A DNA stretch of 38,939 bases, from the NCBI GenBank assembly GCA_014896635.1, contig JADBKA010000010.1, positions 1 to 38,939 of the forward strand, read 5' to 3'. A program made the position numbers and the translations under genes. Of this stretch, positions 16,225-24,171 are shown in pieces. The notes below the pieces were generated by a model. That model had not been told where the DNA came from. It searched no databases and saw only the letters and a program-made list of their open reading frames with translations. Position 1 is the stretch's first letter. Each line of letters opens with the position of its first letter. This stretch comes from Ktedonobacteraceae bacterium (lineage in GTDB: Bacteria; Chloroflexota; Ktedonobacteria; Ktedonobacterales; Ktedonobacteraceae).

Positions 16225-16253
16225 GTGGAACGCGCTAACGGCGCGCGTTCCAC
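16225..16253 (-). terminator. 11-bp hairpin at the end of the fdh operon
   Basis: Perfect 11-bp GC-rich stem (16225-16235 with 16243-16253), 7-nt loop. The nrfD stop codon (16235-16237) lies at the loop edge and the 5' arm is coding. On the minus strand the hairpin is followed by CTCTCTTCTTCC, pyrimidine-rich but not a pure U-run. Confidence 0.6.
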
Positions 16254-17338
16254 AGGGTCGTGCGAGCGTCACGGCTGGATGAATGACCTGCGTCGATCAG
16301 CGTGCGGCGCAGGAAATAGCCACCGATCAGCACGAGCAGCGAGATGAGCAGTCCCAGGCCACCGCGTTTGCGGGCGCGGTTGCCGAACAGAACACGTGTT
16401 TGCAACAGCCAGGGTAGCACCAGTCCACCGCCAAACATGAAGCGCCAGAAGGTCCGCCCATGTTCGTCAGGCCCGGCGCCAACCAGCGGACGCGCCGCCC
16501 GGCCGGAGCCACGCAGGAAAAACAGCAGCCCGACAATTTCAAGCAGCATGGCCGTCCATTCCAGCTTCTCCAGCTTATGCAACGCCTTCGCCGGCACCCT
16601 GAAAATGCGCAGGACCAGCGAAATCAACGCCGAACTGGTCGAGACGGCTGAAGAGATAAAGATTGCGCCAAGCAATTTGCTGCGGGACCACAGTGGAATG
16701 CTGGTTGCCGCCAGCAGCACTCCGGTATAGCTGCCGAGAAAAAACCCGGAGAAAATACCGGGGATGGCGAGCAGCCGCTGTGGCAGGGCTGCCAGAAATT
16801 TCGCGCCCCACCATTTGCCCAGCAATCCATCACGCGCGGCCTGGATAGTTGCACCCAGCCCGCTGAAGAAAGAGAAGCCGACCAGCGCCCATACGCCCAT
16901 CGACATAGGCGATTTGACCTTGAATATACGCAGCATATGCAGGAATCGCTCAGGTCTGCCCAGATCTTTGATCAACAGCGGTGGACAGGGCAGCAGCGCC
17001 AGCAGCGAGAGGTAGTAGCCGGCGCGTGTGATGGCCCGGTCCTCTTTCGAGCTAAAGAGCGCAGCAATGCTGGCGATGACATAGCATCCTGCTGCCAGCC
17101 CGCCGAAGAAAAAGTACCAGACAATCTCCCAGCGCCAGATAGGAGCTTTGAGAACCGGATAGTCATAGTACGTCGGCTCCTTCTGCTCGCTTTCAGGATC
17201 AGGCGTGTAGCCAGTGGTCAGTGCTGCCAGTTGCTCAATCAGCCCATCGGCCACTGGTGTGTGATTGACGGCCTCGATGACAGGCTCTGCCCGCTCCGTC
17301 CCCACCGGCAGGATAGTATCTGCACGCAGTGTATCCAT
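16235..17338 (-). CDS. nrfD: NrfD/PsrC-type membrane subunit of formate dehydrogenase
   Basis: A 367-residue polytopic protein of the NrfD/PsrC family (about eight membrane helices), the quinone-interacting subunit of many molybdopterin enzyme complexes. The first helix region IWRWEIVWYFFFGGLAAGCYV is characteristic. An N-terminal 65-residue hydrophilic extension precedes it. It starts 11 bp after the fdhB stop with an AAGGGG site, so it is the last gene of fdhA-fdhB-nrfD. Electrons from formate would pass through FdhB clusters to this subunit and to menaquinone. NrfD has no haem, unlike FdnI. Proton translocation is possible but unproven. Confidence 0.87.
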   Translation of the reverse strand: MDTLRADTILPVGTERAEPVIEAVNHTPVADGLIEQLAALTTGYTPDPESEQKEPTYYDYPVLKAPIWRWEIVWYFFFGGLAAGCYVIASIAALFSSKEDRAITRAGYYLSLLALLPCPPLLIKDLGRPERFLHMLRIFKVKSPMSMGVWALVGFSFFSGLGATIQAARDGLLGKWWGAKFLAALPQRLLAIPGIFSGFFLGSYTGVLLAATSIPLWSRSKLLGAIFISSAVSTSSALISLVLRIFRVPAKALHKLEKLEWTAMLLEIVGLLFFLRGSGRAARPLVGAGPDEHGRTFWRFMFGGGLVLPWLLQTRVLFGNRARKRGGLGLLISLLVLIGGYFLRRTLIDAGHSSSRDARTTLWNARR

Positions 17339-17349
17339 AGATTTTCCCC

Positions 17350-18342
17350 TTAGTCTTTGATGAACAGTATGCCCATCAGGCCCAGAAACAAGGCGGCGAC
17401 AATCGACCAGAACGAGGCAGGTGCAACATTTTTCGATGGCCGCTGAGGGTTGCGCGGCAGGTTGTAGACCTCTGGCTCATCCAGCAAGAGGAAGAAGGAG
17501 TTGAGGCCATCGTCCAGCACCTTGTCATCAACGCCATAGAGTTTTGCCTCGCTCACTCCCTTCGCCTGCAAAAATCCGAGGCGCTCGCGGGCCTTTGCCT
17601 TGAGCTGCTCTACTTCGCCGAACTGGATTGAGTCGGTAGGGCAGGCTTTGGCGCAAGCCGGCTCATAGCCATCCTTCAAACGGTCATAACAGAGCGTACA
17701 CTTGTGGGCCGTGTGGTCACCTTGCTCATCGCGCGCAATGACACCAAACGGGCAGGCCACCACACAGTAGCCACAACCATTGCAGATGTCCTGCTGCACA
17801 TAGACCGTATCGAACTCCGTGCGGATGATCGCGCCCGTCGGGCAGGCTTCCAGGCAGGGAGCATTGACGCAGTGCTTACAGACATCGCTGTGCATTAACC
17901 AGCGCTCCGTATTGAAGAACGGCAGCGCGGTCCCCGGCGGAGTCTGGGGGATAGCGCCGTTGCTCTGTGCCTCTGCGATGCGCTCGCTCAGAGATGTGAC
18001 GCCGGGCGGCAGCGGCGTGACCTGGGCAGCAGGCCGCCTCCGCCCGATTTGCTCGATAAACTGCACATGCCGCCAGGTCGTTGCGCCAAGTTGGCCCGTA
18101 TTATCATAGCTGGTGCCGCTCCATACGGGAGCAGTGGCCGGGAGCTGGTTCCACTGCTTACAGGCCACCTCGCAGGCTTTGCAGCCAATACACAGGCTGG
18201 TATCAGTGAAAAAGCCCATCGCAGCCTGCTGAGGAATCGGTGCCTCTTTCCGCAGAGATGTCACCGATTCGGTAAGAATTTCTGCACCAAGTTGCAGAGG
18301 AGATTTCTGCACATGGTGGTTTCTTTGCGCTTCAACGGCCAT
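17350..18342 (-). CDS. fdhB: Formate dehydrogenase iron-sulfur subunit (4 x [4Fe-4S])
   Basis: A 330-residue FdnH/HybA-like ferredoxin subunit. Four cysteine clusters are visible: CIGCKACEVAC, CKHCVNAPCLEAC, CNGCGYCVVAC and CTLCYDRLKDGYEPACAKAC. A C-terminal hydrophobic helix (SFWSIVAALFLGLMGILFI) would anchor it in the membrane. There is no signal peptide. The ATG at 18342 has GAGGAGG at ideal spacing and overlaps the end of fdhA by 11 bp, which indicates translational coupling; the frame opens further upstream, but that part lies within fdhA. It relays electrons from the molybdenum/tungsten site of FdhA to NrfD. Confidence 0.9.
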   Translation of the reverse strand: MAVEAQRNHHVQKSPLQLGAEILTESVTSLRKEAPIPQQAAMGFFTDTSLCIGCKACEVACKQWNQLPATAPVWSGTSYDNTGQLGATTWRHVQFIEQIGRRRPAAQVTPLPPGVTSLSERIAEAQSNGAIPQTPPGTALPFFNTERWLMHSDVCKHCVNAPCLEACPTGAIIRTEFDTVYVQQDICNGCGYCVVACPFGVIARDEQGDHTAHKCTLCYDRLKDGYEPACAKACPTDSIQFGEVEQLKAKARERLGFLQAKGVSEAKLYGVDDKVLDDGLNSFFLLLDEPEVYNLPRNPQRPSKNVAPASFWSIVAALFLGLMGILFIKD

Positions 18343-21300
18343 GTCGAGCCTCCTCGGCAATGCGTCCGGGACGGATATTACAGGTGAACGCCTTTGCCTC
18401 TTCAATGCTGACGTTTGGTTCCAGTACCATGTGGGCGAGGTCGTTGGCAATGCCCCCCTTCACTTTGCCCTGGAACCCCCAGTGGAACGGCAGTCCAATC
18501 TGGTGAATGATGCGCCCTCCGGCGCGCAGCGGACGAATTCTCTTCGTCACCATCGCGCGTGCCTCGATCTCGCCGCGTGGTGTGCTAATGATGATCCAGT
18601 CCCCATGTTTAATGCCGCGCTCGACTGCCAGTTCGGGACTCATCTCGGCGAACAGCTCAGGCTGCAAAGTGTTGAGCCAGGGCAGCCAGCGCGTCATGGG
18701 ACCGCTGAGATGGTGCTCGGTCAGCCGGTAGGTGGTGATGACGATGGGATAGCGCTCATCACCTACAGGTGCCAGGCGGTTATCTTTGCGATCCTTATAA
18801 TATTTGGCTACCGGATTGCTCTGCTGACGGTAGACGACGTTGATGAGCGGCGATTCGGCTGCCTCATAGTGCGCAGGCAACGGCCCATCTTTGAGTCCCT
18901 TAGGTACGAACAGCCAGCCGCGTCCGTCCGGCTTCATAATGAAGGGATCGCTACCGGCAATCGCGTCCATGCCTTTTGCGCCGGGCGGTGGCGTATAGGT
19001 CGGCGGCTTGACCGCCGGGAAGTCCGGCACATCATAGCCTGTCCACTTCTTCTGCTCTTCATCCCACCAGACATACTTCTTGCGCTCAGACCAGGGACGC
19101 CCCTCTGGATCTGCCGAAGCGCGGTTATAGAGGATACGCCGGTTAGCGGGCCAGGAGTAGCCCCACCCCAGGAAGGTATAGCCCTCCGGGTTGCGCGAGG
19201 CAGCACGATTGTTGCCCGGCTCAGGGTAGACGCCACTGTAGATCCACGAACCGCAGGCCGTGCTGCCATCCGCCTTCAACGCTGTAAACATCGGTATATG
19301 CGGACCATAGCGCAGAGTATATGGCCGCTGCTCCCCGGCTTTTGTTTCGCCTTGTGTGGGCGGGTACACGTAGTAGCCGTTGATCTCTTTGAGCACCAGC
19401 AGGGCATCCGGCTCATCGAGGATATGCGAACCCGGCTCCGGTTCTTCCATATCGTAGTCCCAGGTCAGAGCCTGGATCGCCTGATCTTTCGGATCGGTAC
19501 TGCCAGCATAGAGTTCTTTGAGCCGCTTGCCCAGGTGATAGACATACCAGAGGTCCGAGCGGGCATCGCCGGGCGGATCAATGGCTTTCTCATGCCACTG
19601 CAAGAGGCGCTGTGTGTTAGTGAAGGTGCCGTCCTTCTCGGTTGAGGCTGCGGCAGGCATCAGGAAGACTTCCGTTTTGATCTTGCTGGAATCGACCGGA
19701 TCACCTGTCGGGCCGCGATACCAGAAAGCCGCCGACTCGACCTCGTACAGATCGAAGACCACCATCCAGTCCAGTTGCTCCAGTGCTCTGCGCTGCATAC
19801 GCGAGTTGGTACTGCCTGCTGCCGGATTCTGGCCGAAGAGGAAGTATCCCTTGATTTTGCCATCCAGCATCTCGTAGCTTGTTACCAGATGCGAATGATC
19901 GCCGATAATCTTTGGCAGCCAGTGATAGCAGTAGTCGTTCTCCTTTGTGGCCGCTTCCCCATACCAGGCTTTGAGGAAGCTCACGATATACGCCGGGAAG
20001 TTGGACCACCAGCCGGTTTTCATACCTGCCGTATCAATATACTCTTGCAGCGTTTGCTGTGAGAGCACGTTTGCAGGTTTTGCAGCCTGGGCGGCCTGTT
20101 TGCCATCCGCTGTAACAGTTTGCTGCTGCGCCCCACCTGCGGGTTTCGGCGTGACCGGAGCTGCCGGCTGTGGCATGTAGCCGGAGAGCAGATCATAGAG
20201 TGTCGGCACATCGGTTGAACCCTGGATTGAGGCATGCCCGCGCAGCGCCATGATGCCACCGCCCGGCCTGCCCATATTTCCAAGCAACAACTGTATGATC
20301 GCTGCAGAGCGAATGATCTGCACGCCCTTCGACTGCTGCGTCCAGCCTACGGCATAGCAGATTGCCGTTGTGCGCTCGCGCCCGGAGTTCTCTACCAGCG
20401 TCTGGACTACCTGCATCCACTGTTCGCGTGGGACGCCACAGACGCTCTCGACCAGCTCCGGTGTATAGTGCGCGAAGTGCCGGCGCATGATCTGGAATAC
20501 GCACTGCGGATGCTGGAGCGTCGGATCTTTCAGCGGCATACCGTGCTCGTCGCGCTGGTAGTCCCAGCTACCCTGGTCGGCATAGGTGCCGGTCCGCGGA
20601 TCGAAGCCGGAGAAAAGCCCGTTCAGATCCTCTGTGTCTTTGAAATCTTCACGAATGAGCATGGGCGCATTGGTAAAGTTCACCACATACTCATGGAAGA
20701 ACACGCGGTTCTCCAGCAAATAGCTAATGATGGCGCCCAGAAAGACAATATCACTGCCAGCGCGCGTCGGCACGTACAGGTTTGCCAGGGCCGATGTGCG
20801 CGAGAAGTGCGGGTCAACATGGATGACCTTCGCTCCGCGCTCCTTTGCCTTCACGACATTGGCGAACGCGATGGGATGGGCCTCTGCCATGTTGCTGCCC
20901 ATGATCAGGATGGCATCGCTATTAACGAGATCCTGTGGAAACGTCGTGGCACCGCCACGCCCTAATGTTGTACCCAGACCGGGTACTGTCGAGCTGTGTC
21001 ATATACGGGCCTGGTTCTCGATGGAAACGATGCCGAGTCCGCCGTTGAGCAATTTTTTGATTAAATAGTTCTCTTCGACGTCCATCGTCGCCCCACCGAG
21101 CGAGGCAATAGCCAGCGTATGGTTGACTTCGCGTCCATCGTCCAGGTGCGTGACGAATGTCTCGTCGCGCGTTTTCTTGACGCGCTGCGCGATCTGCTCC
21201 ATTGCCCAGTCCAGCGATTTGACTTCCCAGTGATCACTGTAAGGTGCGCGATAGAGCACCTGTGTCAGGCGACTGGGATTGACGGTGTACTGGAACGTCG

Positions 21301-21622
21301 CCGAGCCTTTCGGGCAGAGGGTGCCATGATTGATGGGGCTGTCAGGATTGCCCTCAATGTCGAGCACCTTGCCATCCTTGACGTAGACATTCAGACCGCA
21401 GCCAACCGCACAGTACGGGCAAACGCTGTGGAACACCTTCGCGCCGCGAATACGAGGCGCCTTCCGCGTGCTCTTCCTACTGAACGGCTGCGTTTTAGAG
21501 CCTATCTCGAAGACTTCCTCAATGGTAGTTTCGACCGCATCGGGCAGCAGCGGAATCTCCTGGGCGGTCGTCTCCTGCGTGGTCGTCTCGACGGCATCGC
21601 GCAAAAATTGCATCTCTTGCAT
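18332..21622 (-). CDS. fdhA: Selenocysteine-containing formate dehydrogenase catalytic subunit
   Basis: One gene of 1096 residues interrupted by an in-frame UGA (20999-21001) that I read as selenocysteine 208. Before it: a [4Fe-4S] motif CPYCAVGC (Cys68, 71, 75) with Cys103 in TLCPKG. Across it: ENQARI-Sec-HSSTVPGL, aligning with RV-Sec-HGPT of E. coli FdnG (Sec196). After it: GRGGATTF, MGSNMAEAHP, VIHVDPHFSRTSA, the GNMGRPGGGIMALRG segment and a C-terminal molybdopterin-binding barrel. It oxidises formate to CO2 at a Mo/W-bis-MGD centre. No twin-arginine signal is seen, only a short polar extension with a repeated DAVETT. A Pro/Ala/Gln-rich insert (about 40 residues) follows TLYDLLSGYMP. First of fdhA-fdhB-nrfD. 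Confidence 0.92.
20970..20986 (-). promoter_or_regulatory. Bacterial SECIS hairpin in fdhA mRNA
   Basis: On the minus strand GTACCC-GGTCT-GGGTAC: a perfect 6-bp stem with a GGUCU loop. The loop begins 18 nt after the UGA codon, the same spacing as the GGUCU of the E. coli fdhF SECIS element, which SelB binds. It lies within coding sequence (residues 213-218 or so). Confidence 0.88.
20999..21001 (-). other. In-frame UGA read as selenocysteine
   Basis: TGA codon in the minus-strand fdhA frame. Reading continues without frame change, and both sides match FdnG-type enzymes at the exact active-site position. The alternative, a nonsense mutation, would not explain the adjacent SECIS. Confidence 0.92.
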
Positions 21623-21959
21623 ACGATTCAGTCCTCGATACCAGGGCCAGCCTCGCCATTGACACCGGCCCGCTATTCTCTATTGCTCTGTAGATACTAC
21701 GAAATGAATATATCGTATTGTACCAGATTTTCTAGAAAGAATCCTGAGAATACACCCCTATCTGGTGAAAAATCCAGGGAGTTAGCCACTCCCCGGTGAG
21801 CTTTCCAGTGATGGTCTACGCAGTGGGATAGGTTTTCCCCTGGAATTTTCCCCTTCTCCTGCTGGAGAGAACCCTCTCTATAACTGCCGCCGGGTGAGCA
21901 TATGAAGGAGGCGTGCTTCCACGTGCTCCACCCGACCCGACAGACCGACAGACAACGCT
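21623..21959. other. Gap between transporter and fdhA genes, with hairpins
   Basis: No gene is seen in 337 bp. A hairpin with 10 pairs and one bulge (21891-21900 with 21924-21934) lies just past the stop of the OFA transporter and may end its transcript. A second small one (21856-21873) follows. I cannot point to a convincing fdhA promoter here. Confidence 0.4.
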
Positions 21960-23198
21960 TTACTTACCTGAAGATGGCTCGGCCACTACCTCGACCGCCT
22001 GCTCCTGGCGAGCCATCGCGCGCGCCACAAACGGCAGGGCGCAACTCACCAGCATGATCCCGGCGATGATGTAGAGCGCGGTTCTGTAGTCGATGGCGGC
22101 TATCAGCAGCGGGCCAACGATACCGCCAGCACTCCAGGCAGTGAGCATCACACCATAAATGGTACCGGCATTTTTAGGCCCGAAGAAGTCAGCCGCGAAG
22201 GCCGGCATGGTACCGAAGCCACCGCCGTAGCAGAGTCCAATCAACGAGGCAGGAATGAAGAGTAAGGCAAAGTTGCCAATGAAAGGCGTCAGCGCGAAAC
22301 AGAAAACCTGGATCACGAACAGCGCCAGGAAGGTATAAGGTCGCCCGATAAAGTCAGAGATCCAGCCCCAGAAGAGTCGTCCGGCGCCGTTGAAAATCGA
22401 GATGGTAATAACCAGCGTCGAGGCAACACCCGCCACAACTCCCGTAAAGGCTACAGCAAGCGGCTGTGCGACCGAGATCAACGCAGCGCCAGCCGTCACG
22501 TTCAAAGCCAGCAGCAGCCACAACACATACCACCTGGGCGATTTAAGCGCTTCTTGCAACGTGTAGTCACGCGCGGCACGCGTCTGTTGCAATTGTGGTG
22601 CAGGCGTCCATCCCGGCGGTGCATAGCCGTCAGGAGCGGTGCGATAGAGCTGCGCTGCGCCTACCACGATCACCAGATAAACGATGCCCAGGATAATAAA
22701 GGTGGTGTTCAAGCCAAATGAAGGAAGCAGCCAGTTAGCGGCAACCGGGCTGGTGAGCGAGGCTCCAGCCCCGAAACCTGCGACTGCCAGACCGGTGATA
22801 AAGCCGCGCCGGTCTGGAAACCATTTGATGAGCATTGCCAGGGCTACGATATAACCCAGCCCCAGCCCGATACCACCAATGATACCGTAAGTAAGATAGA
22901 GCAAAAACAGACTCTTTGCAGAACCTAGCAAACCTGCCAGCAGTATGCCTACGCCATAGAGCAGGCCGCCCACCGTTGCAGTGACGCGCGGCCCGTAGCG
23001 GGCATTGAAAGAGCCTCCGAAACCAGCCGTTACACCCAGTGCTAGCAGCGTAATACTGAATGTGAGATTGGCCGATGGTTTGTCGACACCATAGAACTTC
23101 ATCACTGATGTCAGGAAACTGCTCCAGGCATACACGGCGCCCAGAGCCAGCTGCATACAGAAGGCCGCGATAGCGATGACCCAACGGTTACTGCTCAT
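21960..23198 (-). CDS. OFA-family (oxalate/formate antiporter-like) MFS transporter
   Basis: A 412-residue, 12-helix major facilitator protein. The N-terminus (RWVIAIAAFCMQLALGAVYAWSSF) and the segment LALGVTAGFGGSFNARYGPR match the oxalate:formate antiporter family. Family members move oxalate, formate or other monocarboxylates across the inner membrane. Its place upstream of and in the same direction as a formate dehydrogenase operon suggests formate (or formate/oxalate) supply to that enzyme. No oxalate-catabolic genes are in view, so antiport with oxalate is uncertain. I start at the ATG at 23198 with GAGAGGAG five nt upstream, not 13 codons earlier. Confidence 0.85.
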   Translation of the reverse strand: MSSNRWVIAIAAFCMQLALGAVYAWSSFLTSVMKFYGVDKPSANLTFSITLLALGVTAGFGGSFNARYGPRVTATVGGLLYGVGILLAGLLGSAKSLFLLYLTYGIIGGIGLGLGYIVALAMLIKWFPDRRGFITGLAVAGFGAGASLTSPVAANWLLPSFGLNTTFIILGIVYLVIVVGAAQLYRTAPDGYAPPGWTPAPQLQQTRAARDYTLQEALKSPRWYVLWLLLALNVTAGAALISVAQPLAVAFTGVVAGVASTLVITISIFNGAGRLFWGWISDFIGRPYTFLALFVIQVFCFALTPFIGNFALLFIPASLIGLCYGGGFGTMPAFAADFFGPKNAGTIYGVMLTAWSAGGIVGPLLIAAIDYRTALYIIAGIMLVSCALPFVARAMARQEQAVEVVAEPSSGK

Positions 23199-23282
23199 GG
23201 AAACTCCTCTCTGAAATAATTTCCATACGCCGAACAAGGGAGCAAGGAGAGTAGCTCCCGTACGAATAAAAGATATTCTTTA

Positions 23283-23373
23283 CCAGTTTTTCGCCTTCTC
23301 CCCGTTATCAGGCTAACAAATAATGCGCCGATGCATCCTGAATACAGCCTTTGGGAAAAAGTGAAAAAACTGG
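23283..23373 (-). promoter_or_regulatory. Structured 5' leader of OFA transporter gene (candidate)
   Basis: Three nested inverted repeats: CCAGTTTTT/AAAAACTGG (23283-23291, 23365-23373), AGGCT/AGCCT (23310-23314, 23346-23350) and ATGC/GCAT (23323-23326, 23333-23336). If transcribed from near 23431 this is a folded leader of about 230 nt. It matches no riboswitch class I know. Confidence 0.35.
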
Positions 23374-23404
23374 GAATACCGCGCCTCTGTTGTTATGGTC
23401 TCTG

Positions 23405-23443
23405 CACACTATTACCAGTGTGACACTCATTGCAAGTAGTATA
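23405..23443 (-). promoter_or_regulatory. Possible OFA transporter promoter and operator
   Basis: Minus-strand -10 TATACT (23443-23438) with a poor -35 (TAGATC-like, 18 bp upstream). Just downstream is an inverted repeat CACACT-ATTACC-AGTGTG (23405-23422), a plausible regulator site in the early transcript. Confidence 0.35.
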
Positions 23444-23810
23444 ACACGGATGAAATTATTAGATCTAGTGGCAGTTTGCTATCTATTCCTTAGACCAGAT
23501 CCTATATGTTCTGTTTAAAAAAAGTGATTGAAAACTCGCTGCTGGAGCATTCACAGGGCTGATAGCCTGGATAGCCTGATCTGCTAGAAAACTTTCCTCA
23601 GCACAGTGTTCAATACACCCTCTGTTTTCTGAATCCAATCCAATAGCAAGAATTTAGGGAATGACTAGCCCAAAATCAAGTATTTAACTTTGCACTAGGA
23701 ATTCTGGGTAGGGTGCCTCAAGAGAAGCGGTTTATCAATCCAATAAGGATTATAGCGAAAAAAAGCTGGAATCACAAGAGCATAGCTGTTCATTTTTCGT
23801 CTGTACGCTT
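23444..23810. other. AT-rich intergenic stretch without recognisable gene
   Basis: Part of the 973-bp gap between transporter and ftsH genes. Only a tandem 9-mer GATAGCCTG (23561-23578) stands out; no coding pattern or RNA is recognised. Confidence 0.5.
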
Positions 23811-23928
23811 GCTAAATCATCCGGCGAAACAGCTGCGGGAAAAAAGGCAAGGGGACACCCCTTGAACCCCGTCAGGGGGCCGCCCCCTGACCCCCATTTC
23901 CCGCAGGCTTTTCGCCGCTCTATTTAGC
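23811..23928 (-). repeat. Palindromic GC-rich element, copy 3 (118-bp nested hairpin)
   Basis: Nested stems, outside in: GCTAAAT/ATTTAGC (23811-23817, 23922-23928), CGGCGAAA/TTTCGCCG (23822-23829, 23910-23917), CTGCGGGAAA/TTTCCCGCAG (23833-23842, 23897-23906). These enclose two hairpins: CAAGGGG/CCCCTTG (23848-23864) and TCAGGGGG/CCCCCTGA (23872-23890). Read on the minus strand the core aligns with copies 1 and 2. It is the best preserved palindrome of the three. Confidence 0.75.
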
Positions 23929-24009
23929 GTTACAATTCAAGGGATAAAAAGTAGCCCTTCTTACGTTAAAATTGAAAATGGTTTTTCTGTTTCTAAGCAT
24001 TTACTCACC

Positions 24010-24038
24010 TTGCTAACCTGATTCTTATGCGCTATACT
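24010..24038 (+). promoter_or_regulatory. Predicted ftsH promoter
   Basis: -35 TTGCTA (24010-24015), 17-bp spacer, -10 TATACT (24033-24038). The leader would be about 125 nt. Confidence 0.55.
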
Positions 24039-24092
24039 AGCCTCAAGTTTTTCCACCACCGAACAGCAAGAACATAGGGGTAGGGTGTTGGG

Positions 24093-24124
24093 GGTCTTCC
24101 TCAGGCTCCACGAAGACCGAGGAA
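24093..24124 (+). promoter_or_regulatory. Alternative hairpins in ftsH leader
   Basis: GGTCTTC/GAAGACC (24093-24099, 24112-24118) and TTCCTC/GAGGAA (24097-24102, 24119-24124) share bases, so only one can form at a time. This could be a switch or thermosensor, or chance. Confidence 0.3.
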
Positions 24125-24171
24125 ACGGTAAGCGAAGCTTCTGAAACAAGGGAAGGGTCACGTAGAATCGC

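Noticed and set aside
18341..19645. 434-codon open frame on the plus strand inside fdhA
   Set aside because: It is antisense to a clearly conserved gene and its product has no recognisable domain; a high-GC third-position shadow.
20903..20998. fdhA as a pseudogene or two separate genes
   Set aside because: The frame is unchanged across the UGA, the flanking residues match the Sec site of FdnG-type enzymes, and a SECIS hairpin follows.
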